A DNA stretch of 64,000 nt from Tolumonas lignilytica (GTDB lineage Bacteria > Pseudomonadota > Gammaproteobacteria > Enterobacterales > Aeromonadaceae). Below the pieces are notes generated by a model. The model searched no databases and had not been told where the DNA came from. It was given only the letters and a program-made list of their open reading frames with translations. Positions within the stretch are counted from its first letter, which is position 1; each line of letters starts with the position of its first letter. The stretch covers positions 124,001 to 188,000 of the forward strand of contig NZ_AZUK01000002.1 of assembly GCF_000527035.1 (NCBI RefSeq), written 5' to 3'. This document shows positions 53,271 through 63,949 of the stretch, piece after piece. Both the position numbers and the translations under genes were made by a program.

Positions 53271-54539
53271 ATGAAAGGAAAACTACTCGCAAGTTCGATT
53301 CTGGCTGCGTCATTATTTGGTGGTCACGCATTTGCTGCGGATAACACGATCAAAGTCGGTGTGTTGCATTCGCTGTCTGGGACTATGGCCATCAGTGAAA
53401 CCACATTGAAAGACACGATGCTGATGCTCATTGACGAGCAGAACAAAAAAGGCGGGTTACTGGGCAAGAAAATCGAACCAGTCGTGGTTGACCCGGCGTC
53501 AAACTGGCCGTTGTTTGCTGAGAAAGCGCGTGAACTGATCCAAAAAGATAAAGTCTCTGCCATTTTCGGTTGCTGGACTTCCGTTTCCCGTAAATCCGTA
53601 CTGCCAGTCGTTGAGGAACTGAACAGCGTGCTGTTCTACCCAGTGCAGTATGAAGGGGAAGAGTCTTCTAAAAACGTATTCTACACCGGTGCTGCACCAA
53701 ATCAGCAGGCAATTCCAGCGGTCGATTACCTGATGAATCAAGGGATTCAGCGTTGGGCATTATTGGGAACTGACTACGTTTATCCACGTACCACCAATAA
53801 AATTCTGGAAGCGTACCTGAAGTCGAAAGGCGTAAAAGCGTCAGACATTATGGTGAATTACACCCCATTTGGTCACTCTGATTGGCAATCAATCGTCGCC
53901 GATGTGAAGAAATTCGGTTCTGCCGGTAAGAAAACGGCTGTGATTTCAACCATCAACGGCGATGCGAATGTTCCTTTCTACAAAGAACTGGGTAATCAAG
54001 GTATTTCTGCACAGGATATCCCGGTGGTTGCCTTCTCTGTTGGTGAAGAAGAACTGTCTGGTATCGACACGAAACCGTTGGTGGGTCATTTAGCTGCATG
54101 GAACTACTTTGAAAGCGTGGATACACCAGCAAACAAAGACTTCATCGAAAAATGGCATAAATTCACCGGGAAAAAAGACCGTGTGACCAACGATCCGATG
54201 GAAGCAACATACATTGGTTTCAACATGTGGGTGAAAGCGGTTGAGAAAGCAGGCACCACAGATCCTTCAAAAGTTCAGGATGCTCTGATCGGTGTGACTG
54301 TGCCAAACCTGACCGGTGGCTACGCAGCAATGATGCCTAACCATCACATCACTAAACCGGTTCTGATTGGTGAAATTCAGGATGACGGTCAATTCGAAGT
54401 GGTTTCAGAAACAAAAGGCACAGTAGCAGGCGATGCATGGTCTGATTACTTACCTGGTTCGAAAGACCTGATCTCTGATTGGCGTAAACCGCTGTCATGC
54501 GGCAACTTCAACGTGAAAACAGGTAAATGTGGCGGTTAA
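53271..54539 (+). CDS. urtA: urea ABC transporter substrate-binding protein
   Basis: A 422-residue periplasmic binding protein of the branched-chain amino acid type that captures urea. The signal peptide is LLASSILAASLFGGHAFA (cut near 22). Motifs such as VGVLHSLSGTMAISETTLKDT, FGCWTSVSRKSVLPVVEELNSVLFYPVQYEGEESS and VNDPMEATYIGFNMW are those of UrtA. AAGGAAG precedes ATG 53271. Two hairpins after it may lower expression of the membrane genes relative to the binding protein. Confidence 0.96.
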   Translation: MKGKLLASSILAASLFGGHAFAADNTIKVGVLHSLSGTMAISETTLKDTMLMLIDEQNKKGGLLGKKIEPVVVDPASNWPLFAEKARELIQKDKVSAIFGCWTSVSRKSVLPVVEELNSVLFYPVQYEGEESSKNVFYTGAAPNQQAIPAVDYLMNQGIQRWALLGTDYVYPRTTNKILEAYLKSKGVKASDIMVNYTPFGHSDWQSIVADVKKFGSAGKKTAVISTINGDANVPFYKELGNQGISAQDIPVVAFSVGEEELSGIDTKPLVGHLAAWNYFESVDTPANKDFIEKWHKFTGKKDRVTNDPMEATYIGFNMWVKAVEKAGTTDPSKVQDALIGVTVPNLTGGYAAMMPNHHITKPVLIGEIQDDGQFEVVSETKGTVAGDAWSDYLPGSKDLISDWRKPLSCGNFNVKTGKCGG

Positions 54540-54551
54540 TTCCGTGACTGA

Positions 54552-54623
54552 CAGGGCGGAGAGTACTTCGCCCTGAATCAAGGATTGAAGTTCGGAATTT
54601 AAGAGAAAACCACGTGTTTTCTC
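54552..54623 (+). promoter_or_regulatory. hairpins between urtA and urtB
   Basis: CAGGGCG/CGCCCTG (54552-54575) and GAGAAAAC/GTTTTCTC (54603-54623) are two stem-loops without strong T runs in the 99 bases between urtA and urtB. Such structures often protect the binding-protein message and reduce read-through. Confidence 0.6.
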
Positions 54624-54638
54624 CAGGGCGAGGAAAGC

Positions 54639-56243
54639 ATGATGCGATTAGACAAAGCAGGATGCAGTCGAATTATTGTGGCTTGTTTAAGCCTGATGAT
54701 TGGTTTCTGGAGTGTCATGGCACAAGCGATGACCACTGATGAAGCATTAAAAGAATTAAGTGGTCGTGATTTTGCGGCGAAGAAAGAAGCCATCACCACG
54801 ATTGCTGACAGTGGTGAATCTTATGTCGCTGATCTATTTACAGCATTAGATAACGGCGAGCTGTTTTACCGCAAAAGTGACGAAATCATCGTGATCCGTC
54901 AGGGTGAAACGTTTATCGATGTCAAAACGAAACAAACCGTCACGGGTGACAGTTCTGATTTTAAACGCGTGGCAATGAATAATGCATTGCGTCGTCAAAT
55001 CTCTGAATTATCTGCGCAATTAGCTTTGAATGATGCGGATGCAGGCAAGCGTCTGACCGCAGTGAAAAGCCTGTTAGGTAAAGTCAGCCCAACTGAGCTT
55101 TCAGCTCTGATTTCTCATCAACAGAAAGAAAAAGATGCAAAAGTTTTAGCAGCCTATGACATGGTAATTTCGTTCAGCAAATTAACCGATGCTGATGCGA
55201 ATGTTCGTTTAGCAGCCATTGATGTGCTGGCAAAAGTTCACAACCCGGAAGTGTTAGGCAAGCTGAAAGCAGTTTCGCAAAATGATACCGATGACAAAGT
55301 TAAAGCGGCTGCGGCTTCAGCCGTGAAAAAGCTGGCTCGCAGCCAGTCGTTCTATAGTGGTATTGAAACCCTTTATTTCGGTATTAGCCTGGGTTCGATT
55401 CTGGTACTTGCAGGCATCGGTTTAGCCATCACCTTCGGCGTGATGGGTGTCATCAATATGGCGCACGGCGAAATGATGATGCTAGGTGCTTACACCACCT
55501 TTGTGATGCAAAAAGTGCTTCCAAATGAGCCGGGCATTGCATTGTTGTTATCGATTCCAGCGGCGTTCTGCGTTTCCGGTTTGGTAGGCATCGTGATTGA
55601 GCGCAGTGTCATCCGTTTCTTATATGGCCGCCCGTTAGAAACCTTACTGGCAACGTTCGGCATCAGTTTGTTACTGCAACAAGCGGTTCGTTCAATTTTC
55701 TCTCCATTAAACCAAAGCGTCGTCATGCCTTCGTGGATGAGCGGTACCTGGACATGGAACGACTTCTTGTCACTCACACTCAACCGTATGTACATCATTC
55801 TGTTCTGTTGCCTGGTATTTGCCGGTCTGATGTGGTTGCTCAAGCGCAGTCGTCTTGGTTTAGAAGTTCGTGCTGTTTCGCAAAACCGCGCCATGGCCCG
55901 CAACATGGGTGTTCGTTCTGATTGGGTCAATGCGCGTACTTTCGGTTTGGGTTCTGGTATCGCAGGCATCGCAGGTGTTGCGTTATCTCAGCTCACCAAC
56001 GTCGGGCCAAATTTAGGTCAGGGTTACATAATCGACTCTTTTATGGTCGTCGTCTTCGGTGGTGTCGGTAATTTATGGGGAACCATGGTTGCAGGCCTTT
56101 CATTGGGGATCGCCAATAAATTACTGGAGCCGTATGCCGGTGCGGTACTGGCAAAAATCCTGATTCTGGTTGCGATCATTCTGTTCATCCAGAAACGCCC
56201 GCGCGGTTTATTTCCGCAACGTGGCCGAGCGGTTGAGGGCTGA
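54639..56243 (+). CDS. urtB: urea ABC transporter permease UrtB
   Basis: A 534-residue permease. A signal-like segment (to about 30) and a 200-residue periplasmic helical region with repeated A/K-rich helices (HEAT-like) precede a LivH-type membrane domain from about 240 (GISLGSILVLAGIGLAITFGVMGVINMAHGEMMMLGAY). The long N-terminal extension is usual for proteobacterial UrtB. It ends 4 bases before urtC. Confidence 0.95.
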   Translation: MMRLDKAGCSRIIVACLSLMIGFWSVMAQAMTTDEALKELSGRDFAAKKEAITTIADSGESYVADLFTALDNGELFYRKSDEIIVIRQGETFIDVKTKQTVTGDSSDFKRVAMNNALRRQISELSAQLALNDADAGKRLTAVKSLLGKVSPTELSALISHQQKEKDAKVLAAYDMVISFSKLTDADANVRLAAIDVLAKVHNPEVLGKLKAVSQNDTDDKVKAAAASAVKKLARSQSFYSGIETLYFGISLGSILVLAGIGLAITFGVMGVINMAHGEMMMLGAYTTFVMQKVLPNEPGIALLLSIPAAFCVSGLVGIVIERSVIRFLYGRPLETLLATFGISLLLQQAVRSIFSPLNQSVVMPSWMSGTWTWNDFLSLTLNRMYIILFCCLVFAGLMWLLKRSRLGLEVRAVSQNRAMARNMGVRSDWVNARTFGLGSGIAGIAGVALSQLTNVGPNLGQGYIIDSFMVVVFGGVGNLWGTMVAGLSLGIANKLLEPYAGAVLAKILILVAIILFIQKRPRGLFPQRGRAVEG

Positions 56244-56247
56244 GAAC

Positions 56248-57330
56248 ATGCTATTTAATTCTGTATTAAAAGATAAAGCAGGTCTGGGTTTACTCAGTGC
56301 CATCATGGTTGGTGCCGTACTGGTGGTGTTATCCAATCTACTGTTGCCACAAGACAGCATGCTTTACGTCGGTTCAAACACCGTCACCTTGCTGGGTAAA
56401 TATCTGTGTTACGCCATATTGGCGGTCGCACTCGATTTAGTCTGGGGTTATCTCGGCATTTTAAGTCTCGGTCACGGTGCTTTCTTCGCGCTCGGCGGCT
56501 ATGCAATGGGGATGTATCTGATGCGTCAGATCGGTACCCGTGGTGTGTATGGCAACCCGATCCTGCCTGATTTCATGGTGTTTCTGAACTGGCATGAACT
56601 GCCTTGGTTCTGGTATGGCATGAGTCATTTTTGGTTTGCCATGCTGATGGTGTTGCTGGTGCCGGGGTTGTTGGCATTCGTCTTCGGTTGGTTGGCGTTC
56701 CGCTCTCGCGTGACCGGTGTATATCTATCGATCATGACGCAAGCGATGACGTATGCACTGTTGCTGGCATTCTTCCGTAATGAAATGGGTTTTGGCGGTA
56801 ACAACGGCCTAACCGATTTCAAAGACATTATCGGTTTTAGTCTGACAGAAGATTCCACTCGTGCAGCACTATTCCTAATCACGGCTGTGGTGTTGTGTAT
56901 TGCCTATGTCGTGTGCCGTGTGATTGTGGGTTCAAAGCTGGGGCGTGTTGCGGTTGCAATCCGTGATGCTGAAATGCGTACCCGGTTTATGGGCTACCGC
57001 GTTGAATATTTCAAACTGGCAATCTTTGTATTCTCCGCCATGTTGGCTGGAATCGCGGGTGCTTTATATGTACCGCAGGTCGGCATTATCAACCCGGGTG
57101 AATTTTCACCGCTGAACTCGATTGAGTTGGTGATTTGGGTTGCCGTCGGTGGTCGCGCAACGCTGTATGGCGCGGTGGTCGGTGCAATTCTTGTGAACTA
57201 CGCAAAATCCGTATTTACCGGCATTTTACCGGATCAATGGCTCTATGCATTGGGCGCACTCTTTGTTTTAGTGACCTTATTCCTGCCAAAAGGGGTCACT
57301 GGTTTATTTAATCGCAAGGAGGCGGTGTGA
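56248..57330 (+). CDS. urtC: urea ABC transporter permease UrtC
   Basis: A 360-residue LivM-type permease with the marks LDLVWGYLGILSLGHGAFFALGGYAMGMY and GFGGNNGLTDF. ATG at 56248 directly follows urtB; the frame is open further upstream but only within urtB. Its stop overlaps the urtD start (TGATG). Confidence 0.95.
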   Translation: MLFNSVLKDKAGLGLLSAIMVGAVLVVLSNLLLPQDSMLYVGSNTVTLLGKYLCYAILAVALDLVWGYLGILSLGHGAFFALGGYAMGMYLMRQIGTRGVYGNPILPDFMVFLNWHELPWFWYGMSHFWFAMLMVLLVPGLLAFVFGWLAFRSRVTGVYLSIMTQAMTYALLLAFFRNEMGFGGNNGLTDFKDIIGFSLTEDSTRAALFLITAVVLCIAYVVCRVIVGSKLGRVAVAIRDAEMRTRFMGYRVEYFKLAIFVFSAMLAGIAGALYVPQVGIINPGEFSPLNSIELVIWVAVGGRATLYGAVVGAILVNYAKSVFTGILPDQWLYALGALFVLVTLFLPKGVTGLFNRKEAV

Positions 57331-58166
57331 TGAATATGTTTGCACAAACTAAGATTTTAACACCCACTTACTGGCGCGAGCGCATGGCGCCGCCAGAGCC
57401 ACCAAAGCTCGATTTACGTCATGGCGTGATCCTTTACTTAGAAGATATCAATGTAAGTTTCGATGGATTTAAAGCGTTGAATAACCTCAACCTTTATATC
57501 AATAAAGGGGAACTACGCTGCATCATCGGACCGAACGGAGCAGGCAAAAGCACGATGATGGATGTGATCACCGGTAAAACGCGCCCAGATACCGGCTCGG
57601 CGTGGTTTGGTCAGAACATCAACTTGCTGGCACTTGATGAACCGGCGATTGCCGAGGCGGGCATTGGGCGCAAATTCCAAAAGCCAACCGTATTCGAGCC
57701 GCTGACAGTGGAAGAGAACCTTGAACTCGCGATGGCTGGGAACAAAGGCGTTTGGCAAACCTTTGTCAGCAAGCTGTCTGGCGAAGATCGCGATCATCTT
57801 GAAGCAACGCTGCTGTTGATTGGTCTGGTTGCTGAGCGCCATCGCCAAGCAGGTGTGTTGTCACACGGTCAAAAACAATGGCTGGAGATTGGCATGCTGC
57901 TGATGCAACGCCCTGAATTACTGCTGGTCGATGAGCCAGTCGCAGGGATGACACATCAGGAGATGGAACGTACCGCTAAACTGCTGAAACAGCTCGCCGG
58001 AAAACATTCGGTCGTCGTCGTCGAGCACGATATGGATTTTGTCCGCTCGATTGCCAATAAAGTCACGGTATTACATCAAGGCTCGGTGCTGGCGGAAGGC
58101 ACCATGAGTCAGGTGCAGGCTGATCCGAAAGTGATCGAGGTCTATCTGGGGGAATCAGCATGCTGA
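57330..58166 (+). CDS. urtD: urea ABC transporter ATPase UrtD
   Basis: A 278-residue ABC ATPase (LivG type): Walker A GPNGAGKST, signature LSHGQKQWLEIG (as in UrtD, H for G), Walker B LLLVDEPVAGM and EHD switch. ATG 57330 lies 7 bases after a perfect AAGGAGG and overlaps the urtC stop. Confidence 0.95.
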   Translation: MNMFAQTKILTPTYWRERMAPPEPPKLDLRHGVILYLEDINVSFDGFKALNNLNLYINKGELRCIIGPNGAGKSTMMDVITGKTRPDTGSAWFGQNINLLALDEPAIAEAGIGRKFQKPTVFEPLTVEENLELAMAGNKGVWQTFVSKLSGEDRDHLEATLLLIGLVAERHRQAGVLSHGQKQWLEIGMLLMQRPELLLVDEPVAGMTHQEMERTAKLLKQLAGKHSVVVVEHDMDFVRSIANKVTVLHQGSVLAEGTMSQVQADPKVIEVYLGESAC

Positions 58167-58855
58167 AGTTATCGGGTATTAATCAGTTTTACGGCCAATC
58201 ACACACGCTGTGGGATCTGGATATCGAGATCGCGCAGGGCGAATGTCTCTGCCTGATGGGCCGTAATGGCGTAGGTAAAACCACGCTGTTGAATGTGTTG
58301 ATGGGGCAATTGCCAGTTAAAAGCGGTCAGATTGAATTCGACGGTCAAGACATCAGCAAATTTTCGGTCGAACGTCGCGCAGAAATTGGCATCGGTTACG
58401 TACCGCAAGGGCGTCAGATTTTCCCGCTGCTGACAGTCGAAGAGAACCTCAAAATCGGGCTGCCTGCACGTCGCGATAACAAACGCCAGATCCCCGATCA
58501 GGTGTATGAACTGTTTCCTGTACTGAAAGAGATGAAACAACGCCGTGGTGGTGATTTATCCGGCGGTCAGCAACAGCAATTAGCGATTGGTCGTGCGCTG
58601 GTGCTTGATCCGAAATTACTGATTTTAGATGAACCCACAGAAGGTATTCAGCCGAACATCGTCAGTGAAATTGGCGACATCATTCGCAAACTCAACCGTG
58701 ATATCGGCCTGACCGTGTTGTTAGTTGAACAGAAACTGCCATTTGCCCGAAAAGTCGGCGATCGCTTCTGCCTGTTAGATCGCGGTCGGCGTGTTGCCGA
58801 TGGCAAGATGGTGGATTTGAACGAAGGACTGATCAAGGAATATCTGACGGTATGA
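58160..58855 (+). CDS. urtE: urea ABC transporter ATPase UrtE
   Basis: A 231-residue LivF-type ATPase: MGRNGVGKTTLLN, GYVPQGRQIFPLLTVEENL, LSGGQQQQLAIG and LLILDEPTEGIQP. It overlaps urtD by 7 bases and ureD by 4 bases, showing that the urea importer and urease genes form one translational unit. Confidence 0.96.
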   Translation: MLKLSGINQFYGQSHTLWDLDIEIAQGECLCLMGRNGVGKTTLLNVLMGQLPVKSGQIEFDGQDISKFSVERRAEIGIGYVPQGRQIFPLLTVEENLKIGLPARRDNKRQIPDQVYELFPVLKEMKQRRGGDLSGGQQQQLAIGRALVLDPKLLILDEPTEGIQPNIVSEIGDIIRKLNRDIGLTVLLVEQKLPFARKVGDRFCLLDRGRRVADGKMVDLNEGLIKEYLTV

Positions 58856-59694
58856 CGATGCAGCCTCTGTTAACACCCCTTGAACAAACCGGATGGCAGG
58901 CGCATTTGTCACTCGGTTTTTCCCGGCGTGGTCATCAAACTGTATTGGCCGATCGTCGCCAATACGGTCCGTTAACAGTTCAACGTCCGTTTTATCCAGA
59001 AGGCATGCCTTGCCATCTTTATCTGCTGCATCCACCGGGTGGTGTAGTCGGCGGTGATGAACTCGATGTGCAAATTAAGGTGGAACCGGAAGCGCATGCG
59101 CTTTTGACTACCCCTGGTGCGACTAAATTTTATCGCAGTGCAGGGCCACAATCGAAGGTGACACAAACCTTCCACCTGTCAGCTGGGGCTGCTTTGGAGT
59201 GGTTGCCGCAAGATAACATTCTGTTTCCCGGTGCCAATTTACAACTGCAGAGCACCTTCCATCTGGAACGTGACTCGCGGTTGATCGCTTGGGAGTGCAT
59301 CTCGCTTGGGCGTCCTGTGAATGAAGAGCGTTTTTTGGAAGGGCAGCTCCGCAGCCGTTGGCGCGTCTATCGTCACCAGCATTTATGCCTGAATGAATCG
59401 TTGCGGGTGCTGGATGTCGCTGATTTAGATCGTCGTGCAGGTTTAGCTGGTTATCCGCTGGTCGCGACTCTCATTGCATCGCCTTGTTCTGAAACAGAAC
59501 GGGAATTGGTGCGCGAATTACTGCAAGGCTATCAGGCGCCTGCCGGTGTGACCTTACTGAATGATTTACTGGTGGTGCGCTTGCTTGGCGCACACAACGA
59601 GCCGTTACAAAAATTAATGCAGACGATTTGGCAGATGTTGCGTCCAACCGTAATTGGATGCCCGGCATGTCGTCCGCGAATTTGGAATACCTGA
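58852..59694 (+). CDS. ureD: urease accessory protein UreD
   Basis: A 280-residue scaffold that, with UreF and UreG, delivers nickel to the urease apoprotein. Family marks: [46 protein letters not shown] and [11 protein letters not shown], with [15 protein letters not shown] 58852 overlaps the urtE stop; ATG 58858 is an alternative two codons on. Confidence 0.95.
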   Translation: MTMQPLLTPLEQTGWQAHLSLGFSRRGHQTVLADRRQYGPLTVQRPFYPEGMPCHLYLLHPPGGVVGGDELDVQIKVEPEAHALLTTPGATKFYRSAGPQSKVTQTFHLSAGAALEWLPQDNILFPGANLQLQSTFHLERDSRLIAWECISLGRPVNEERFLEGQLRSRWRVYRHQHLCLNESLRVLDVADLDRRAGLAGYPLVATLIASPCSETERELVRELLQGYQAPAGVTLLNDLLVVRLLGAHNEPLQKLMQTIWQMLRPTVIGCPACRPRIWNT

Positions 59695-59716
59695 TTCGGG
59701 TTACAAGGAGAATAAG

Positions 59717-60019
59717 ATGGATCTGACCCCCCGCGAGAAGGACAAATTACTGCTGTTTACCGCAGCGTTGCTGGCAGAACGCCGCAAGGCGCGCGGTTTA
59801 AAACTGAATCATCCGGAATCGATTGCCCTGATCAGTGCAGCGATTCTGGAAGGTGCTCGTGATGGCAAGACAGTCGCTGAACTGATGAATTATGGCCGTA
59901 CCATTTTGACTCGTGATGAGGTCATGGAAGGCGTTCCGGAAATGATCCCGGATGTGCAGGTAGAAGCAACCTTTCCGGATGGAACCAAATTGGTCACCGT
60001 TCATCAACCCATCATTTAA
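59717..60019 (+). CDS. ureA: urease gamma subunit
   Basis: A 100-residue protein starting [14 protein letters not shown] with ARKLNHPE-type ([11 protein letters not shown]) and TVHQPI, exactly the size of bacterial UreA. ATG 59717 has AAGGAG upstream; the longer frame inside ureD is ignored. It is 22 bases after ureD. Confidence 0.97.
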   Translation: MDLTPREKDKLLLFTAALLAERRKARGLKLNHPESIALISAAILEGARDGKTVAELMNYGRTILTRDEVMEGVPEMIPDVQVEATFPDGTKLVTVHQPII

Positions 60020-60028
60020 GGAGCGCCT

Positions 60029-60361
60029 ATGATACCGGGAGAAATTCAGGTTGCCGAAGGCGATCTGTTACTCAATGAAAGTCGCGAGACCATCCAAATG
60101 ACCGTTGCCAATACGGGTGATCGTCCAATTCAGGTGGGTTCGCATTATCACTTCTTTGAAACCAATCTGGCTTTACAGTTTGACCGTGTCGCTTCGCGCG
60201 GATTCCGTCTTGATATCCCAGCTGGAACCGCTGTTCGTTTTGAACCGGGACAAGCCCGTACCGTCACACTGGTTGCTTACGTCGGTCGTCGCCATGTGTA
60301 CGGTTTCCGTGGTGATGTGATGGGCCCTTTGGATGATGAAGAAGCGGGAGTTCAGGCATGA
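60029..60361 (+). CDS. ureB: urease beta subunit
   Basis: A 110-residue protein: [33 protein letters not shown] and [16 protein letters not shown] are UreB motifs. Its stop overlaps the ureC start by 4 bases (ATGA). AAGGAGCG precedes ATG. Confidence 0.97.
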   Translation: MIPGEIQVAEGDLLLNESRETIQMTVANTGDRPIQVGSHYHFFETNLALQFDRVASRGFRLDIPAGTAVRFEPGQARTVTLVAYVGRRHVYGFRGDVMGPLDDEEAGVQA

Positions 60362-62061
60362 GTATTATTTCAAGACAGGCTTATGCCGATATGTTTGGCC
60401 CAACCACGGGCGATCGTGTTCGTCTGGCAGATACTGATCTGTGGCTTGAAGTTGAAAAAGATTTCACGATTTACGGCGACGAAGTGAAATTCGGTGGTGG
60501 GAAAGTCATTCGCGATGGTCAAGGGCAGGGGCAAGCACTGAGCCGTGATTGCCTTGATTTGGTGATTACCAACGCTTTGATTATCGATCACTGGGGGATT
60601 GCCAAAGCAGATATCGGTGTCAAAAACGGTCGCATTGTCGGCATCGGTAAAGCGGGTAACCCTGATGTTCAACCGGGGGTGACGTTAGTGATCGGCCCTG
60701 GCACCGAAGTCATCGCCGGTGAAGGTTCAATCGTGACAGCGGGTGGCATTGATAGCCATATTCACTTCATCTGCCCACAACAAATCGAAGAAGCACTGTG
60801 CTCTGGCATTACGACGATGCTGGGTGGCGGTACAGGTCCGGCAACTGGCACAAACGCAACTACTTGCACACCAGGCCCATGGTATATGGCTCGCATGCTG
60901 GAAGCAGCTGAAAGTCTGCCGATGAATCTTGGTTTTCTGGGGAAAGGCAATGCCAGCTTGCCCGATGCACTGCATGAACAGGTTGCTGCAGGCGCGATTG
61001 GTCTGAAACTGCACGAAGACTGGGGTTCTACCCCCGCATCGATTGATAACTGCCTGAATGTGGCGGAAGAAACCGACACGCAAGTGGCTATTCATACCGA
61101 TACGCTCAACGAAAGCGGTTTTGTCGAAGATACACTGGCAGCAATTGGCGATCGCACTATTCACACTTATCACACCGAAGGTGCGGGCGGCGGTCATGCA
61201 CCGGATATCATCAGGGCTTGCGGATTGGCGAACGTGCTGCCGTCTTCAACCAACCCAACGCGCCCTTACACAGTGAATACAGTCGATGAACATCTCGATA
61301 TGCTGATGGTTTGCCATCATCTCGATCCGGCGATTCCGGAAGATGTGGCTTTTGCGGAATCCCGTATTCGTCGTGAAACCATTGCAGCGGAAGACATTTT
61401 GCATGACTTGGGTGCTTTCTCGATGATTTCGTCGGATTCGCAGGCGATGGGCCGTGTGGGTGAGGTGATCACCCGTACCTGGCAGACTGCGCACAAAATG
61501 AAAGTGCAGCGCGGCAGTTTAAGTGGTGATCCGGCGCGTCATGATAATGGTCGCATCAAACGTTATGTCGCGAAATATACGATCAACCCGGCATTAGCCC
61601 ATGGCATTAGCCATGAAGTTGGCTCGATTGAACCGGGCAAGCTGGCTGATTTAGTGCTGTGGCGTCCAGCTTTTTTTGGCGTGAAACCATCCATGATATT
61701 GAAAGGCGGCATGATTGCGGCTGCACCAATGGGTGATGCCAATGCATCGATTCCAACCCCACAACCAGTGCATTTTCGTCCAATGTTTGGTGCCTATGGT
61801 CGTGCCATGCAATCCACCCGCATGACGTTTCTCTCTGGTTTAGCGATCCGTTCTGGCATTCCGGCACAGCTTGGTTTGAACAGCCTGATCGGTGAAGTGA
61901 AAAATTGTCGTTCGGTGAAAAAAGAACACATGGTTCATAACGCTTGGCAGCCATTGATAGAGGTTGATAGTCAGACCTACCAAGTTCGAGCCAATGGTGA
62001 ATTACTGACGTGTGAACCGGCTGCCGTGTTACCAATGGCTCAGCGCTATTTCTTATTTTAA
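60358..62061 (+). CDS. ureC: urease alpha subunit (catalytic)
   Basis: A 567-residue nickel amidohydrolase that splits urea to ammonia and carbamate. All active-site residues are present at the same numbers as in the Klebsiella enzyme: His134 and His136 (SHIHF), carbamylated Lys217 (GLKLHED), His246, His272, the mobile-flap His320 (MVCHHLD) and Asp360 (SSDSQAMG). Full length, intact. Translationally coupled to ureB. Confidence 0.98.
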   Translation: MSIISRQAYADMFGPTTGDRVRLADTDLWLEVEKDFTIYGDEVKFGGGKVIRDGQGQGQALSRDCLDLVITNALIIDHWGIAKADIGVKNGRIVGIGKAGNPDVQPGVTLVIGPGTEVIAGEGSIVTAGGIDSHIHFICPQQIEEALCSGITTMLGGGTGPATGTNATTCTPGPWYMARMLEAAESLPMNLGFLGKGNASLPDALHEQVAAGAIGLKLHEDWGSTPASIDNCLNVAEETDTQVAIHTDTLNESGFVEDTLAAIGDRTIHTYHTEGAGGGHAPDIIRACGLANVLPSSTNPTRPYTVNTVDEHLDMLMVCHHLDPAIPEDVAFAESRIRRETIAAEDILHDLGAFSMISSDSQAMGRVGEVITRTWQTAHKMKVQRGSLSGDPARHDNGRIKRYVAKYTINPALAHGISHEVGSIEPGKLADLVLWRPAFFGVKPSMILKGGMIAAAPMGDANASIPTPQPVHFRPMFGAYGRAMQSTRMTFLSGLAIRSGIPAQLGLNSLIGEVKNCRSVKKEHMVHNAWQPLIEVDSQTYQVRANGELLTCEPAAVLPMAQRYFLF

Positions 62062-62085
62062 AACTGCCAACTCAGAGAGAAGAAC

Positions 62086-62652
62086 ATGATTCGATTAACA
62101 CAACGTTTGACGGCAGAAGAATCAGCAGGAAAAACAGTCTTCAGTACGCTGACGCTGCCGATTGATTTACGCATAAAAAGCCGTCTGAAGGTCACACTCG
62201 ATAATGGTGATGATGCTGGTTTGTTTTTAACGCGCGGTCAGCTATTACGTGGCGGTGAATGTCTGACTGATGATGCAGGTTCCGTCATGGTGATGGTCAA
62301 GGCTGCTGAAGAACAGGTGTCGACTGTTCGCTGTGACGATCCATTGTTACTGAGTCGGATTTGCTACCACCTAGGTAACCGCCATGTGCCATTGCAGATT
62401 GAATCTGGTTTTGCGCGTTATCAACATGACCACGTACTGGATGAAATGGTCGTCGGTTTAGGTGGCACCGTGATCACCGAGCTTGCACCGTTTGAACCGG
62501 AAGCGGGTGCATATCAATCACAGGCTGGGGCGGGGCACCATCACCACCATGATCATGACTACGGTCATTCCCATTCTCATTCATCATCGCATCATCATGC
62601 GGAAAGTTCGGCTTCGGTCGTTTCGATGCATGGTTTTTTGAAAACATCATAA
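62086..62652 (+). CDS. ureE: urease accessory nickel chaperone UreE
   Basis: A 188-residue protein. N-terminal peptide-binding domain (RLTQRL..., LTLPIDLRIKSRLKVTLDNGDDAGLFL) and metal-binding domain (CYHLGNRHVPLQI) are followed by a histidine-rich tail (about 148-177, with HHHHHDHDYGHSHSH) that can bind several nickel ions. It lies 24 bases after ureC. Confidence 0.95.
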   Translation: MIRLTQRLTAEESAGKTVFSTLTLPIDLRIKSRLKVTLDNGDDAGLFLTRGQLLRGGECLTDDAGSVMVMVKAAEEQVSTVRCDDPLLLSRICYHLGNRHVPLQIESGFARYQHDHVLDEMVVGLGGTVITELAPFEPEAGAYQSQAGAGHHHHHDHDYGHSHSHSSSHHHAESSASVVSMHGFLKTS

Positions 62653-62672
62653 GCAAACAAAAGGAATTGAAT

Positions 62673-63227
62673 ATGAACAAATCACGTATGACCACAGCGA
62701 TTGCCCTGATGTTACTGACAACACCAGCTTTTGCTCATCCGGGACACATGGAACACGGATTATCTTCCGGTTTACTGCACCCAATGACCGGTTTAGATCA
62801 CCTCATGATGTTACTGACTAGTGGCTTTTTAGCCGCATTAACGGGGCGTCGTCTATCGCTGCCTCTAATGACTGTTCTCGCCATGATTACAGGTACAGCA
62901 GCTGGCGTTTGGTTCGGCGGAAACAATCTTGTTGAACCGCTGGTGCTGGCTTCGGTCTGGTTTGCCGGTGCCATGATTTTCGCCTCAAATCGGTTGTCTG
63001 TACTGAGCTGGATGATGCCTTGTTTTGCGCTGTTCCATGGCTGGGCGCATGGCGTTGAAGCACCGGCTGGTCAGGTTGCGCTGTTTACAGTGGGTGCAGC
63101 GATCTCTTCGGTTGTCTTACTGGCAGTTGGTTATGTCGTTGGCACCAAAGCGAATCAAGTTGCATGGTTGAAAAAGGGTTGGGCGGCGACTGTGTTTGCT
63201 GCGGCATCTGTGCTCCTGGTGGGCTAA
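62673..63227 (+). CDS. ureJ: HupE/UreJ-family nickel transporter
   Basis: A 184-residue membrane protein with a signal-like start (TTAIALMLLTTPAFAHPGHMEHG) and the family motif HPMTGLDHLMMLL, plus a second histidine motif FHGWAHGVE. HupE/UreJ proteins take up nickel. Placed between ureE and ureF, it most likely supplies nickel to this urease. ATG 62673 with AAGGA is chosen; a TTG two codons earlier is in frame. Confidence 0.9.
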   Translation: MNKSRMTTAIALMLLTTPAFAHPGHMEHGLSSGLLHPMTGLDHLMMLLTSGFLAALTGRRLSLPLMTVLAMITGTAAGVWFGGNNLVEPLVLASVWFAGAMIFASNRLSVLSWMMPCFALFHGWAHGVEAPAGQVALFTVGAAISSVVLLAVGYVVGTKANQVAWLKKGWAATVFAAASVLLVG

Positions 63228-63230
63228 TGC

Positions 63231-63926
63231 ATGGTTGAAGCCACGCTGAATCAGCATTCTGCCCAAAGTTGGTTGCAGTTATTCCAGCTGATGAGCCCGA
63301 ACTTACCTGTGGGTGGGTTTACCTACTCACAGGGACTGGAATGGGCTGTCGAAGCTGGCTGGGTAAAAAATGCTGCTGAATTTGAACAATGGCTCAGCGA
63401 CCAGATGGAAGAAGGGCTTGTCTATCTGGATTGGCCTTTGCTGAACCGTCTGCACTTGGCTGCACTTGAAGATGACATTGCCACATTTGAAGAATGCATC
63501 GATTTGCTGGTGGCAAGTCGTGAAAGTGAAGAGTTCCGGTTAGAAGAGAATCAACGTGGTGAAGCGTTTTATCGCGTGATCAAAGACTGGAACATTCAGG
63601 GAAGTGCGGATATGGCTGTTCATCTGAAACGGTCTCAGCTGGCTGGTATGGCTTGGTTTGGTGCAAAAAATGGTATCAGTGTGGAACAACTCGCTTTGGG
63701 GTGGGGGTTCGCAATACTGGAAGGCGCAGTCATGGCAGCCATCAAGTTAGTGCCTATTGGTCAGCAGGCTGGTCAGACACTGTTACGACAATTATCGGTC
63801 GTATTACCGGAAGCATATCGACGCGCATGCGCTGTTGAAGATGAAGAAATTGGCGGCAGCCTGACTCGTTTAGCGATAGCAAGTGCTTGCCACGAAATTC
63901 AGTACACGCGGTTATTCCGCTCATAA
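63231..63926 (+). CDS. ureF: urease accessory protein UreF
   Basis: A 231-residue helical protein that binds UreD and gates UreG GTP use. Marks: LFQLMSPNLPVGGFTYSQGLEWAVEAGWV and SRESEEFRLEE. It follows the nickel transporter gene by 3 bases. Confidence 0.95.
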   Translation: MVEATLNQHSAQSWLQLFQLMSPNLPVGGFTYSQGLEWAVEAGWVKNAAEFEQWLSDQMEEGLVYLDWPLLNRLHLAALEDDIATFEECIDLLVASRESEEFRLEENQRGEAFYRVIKDWNIQGSADMAVHLKRSQLAGMAWFGAKNGISVEQLALGWGFAILEGAVMAAIKLVPIGQQAGQTLLRQLSVVLPEAYRRACAVEDEEIGGSLTRLAIASACHEIQYTRLFRS

Positions 63927-63949
63927 CAAGATTGAAAAGGATATTGATT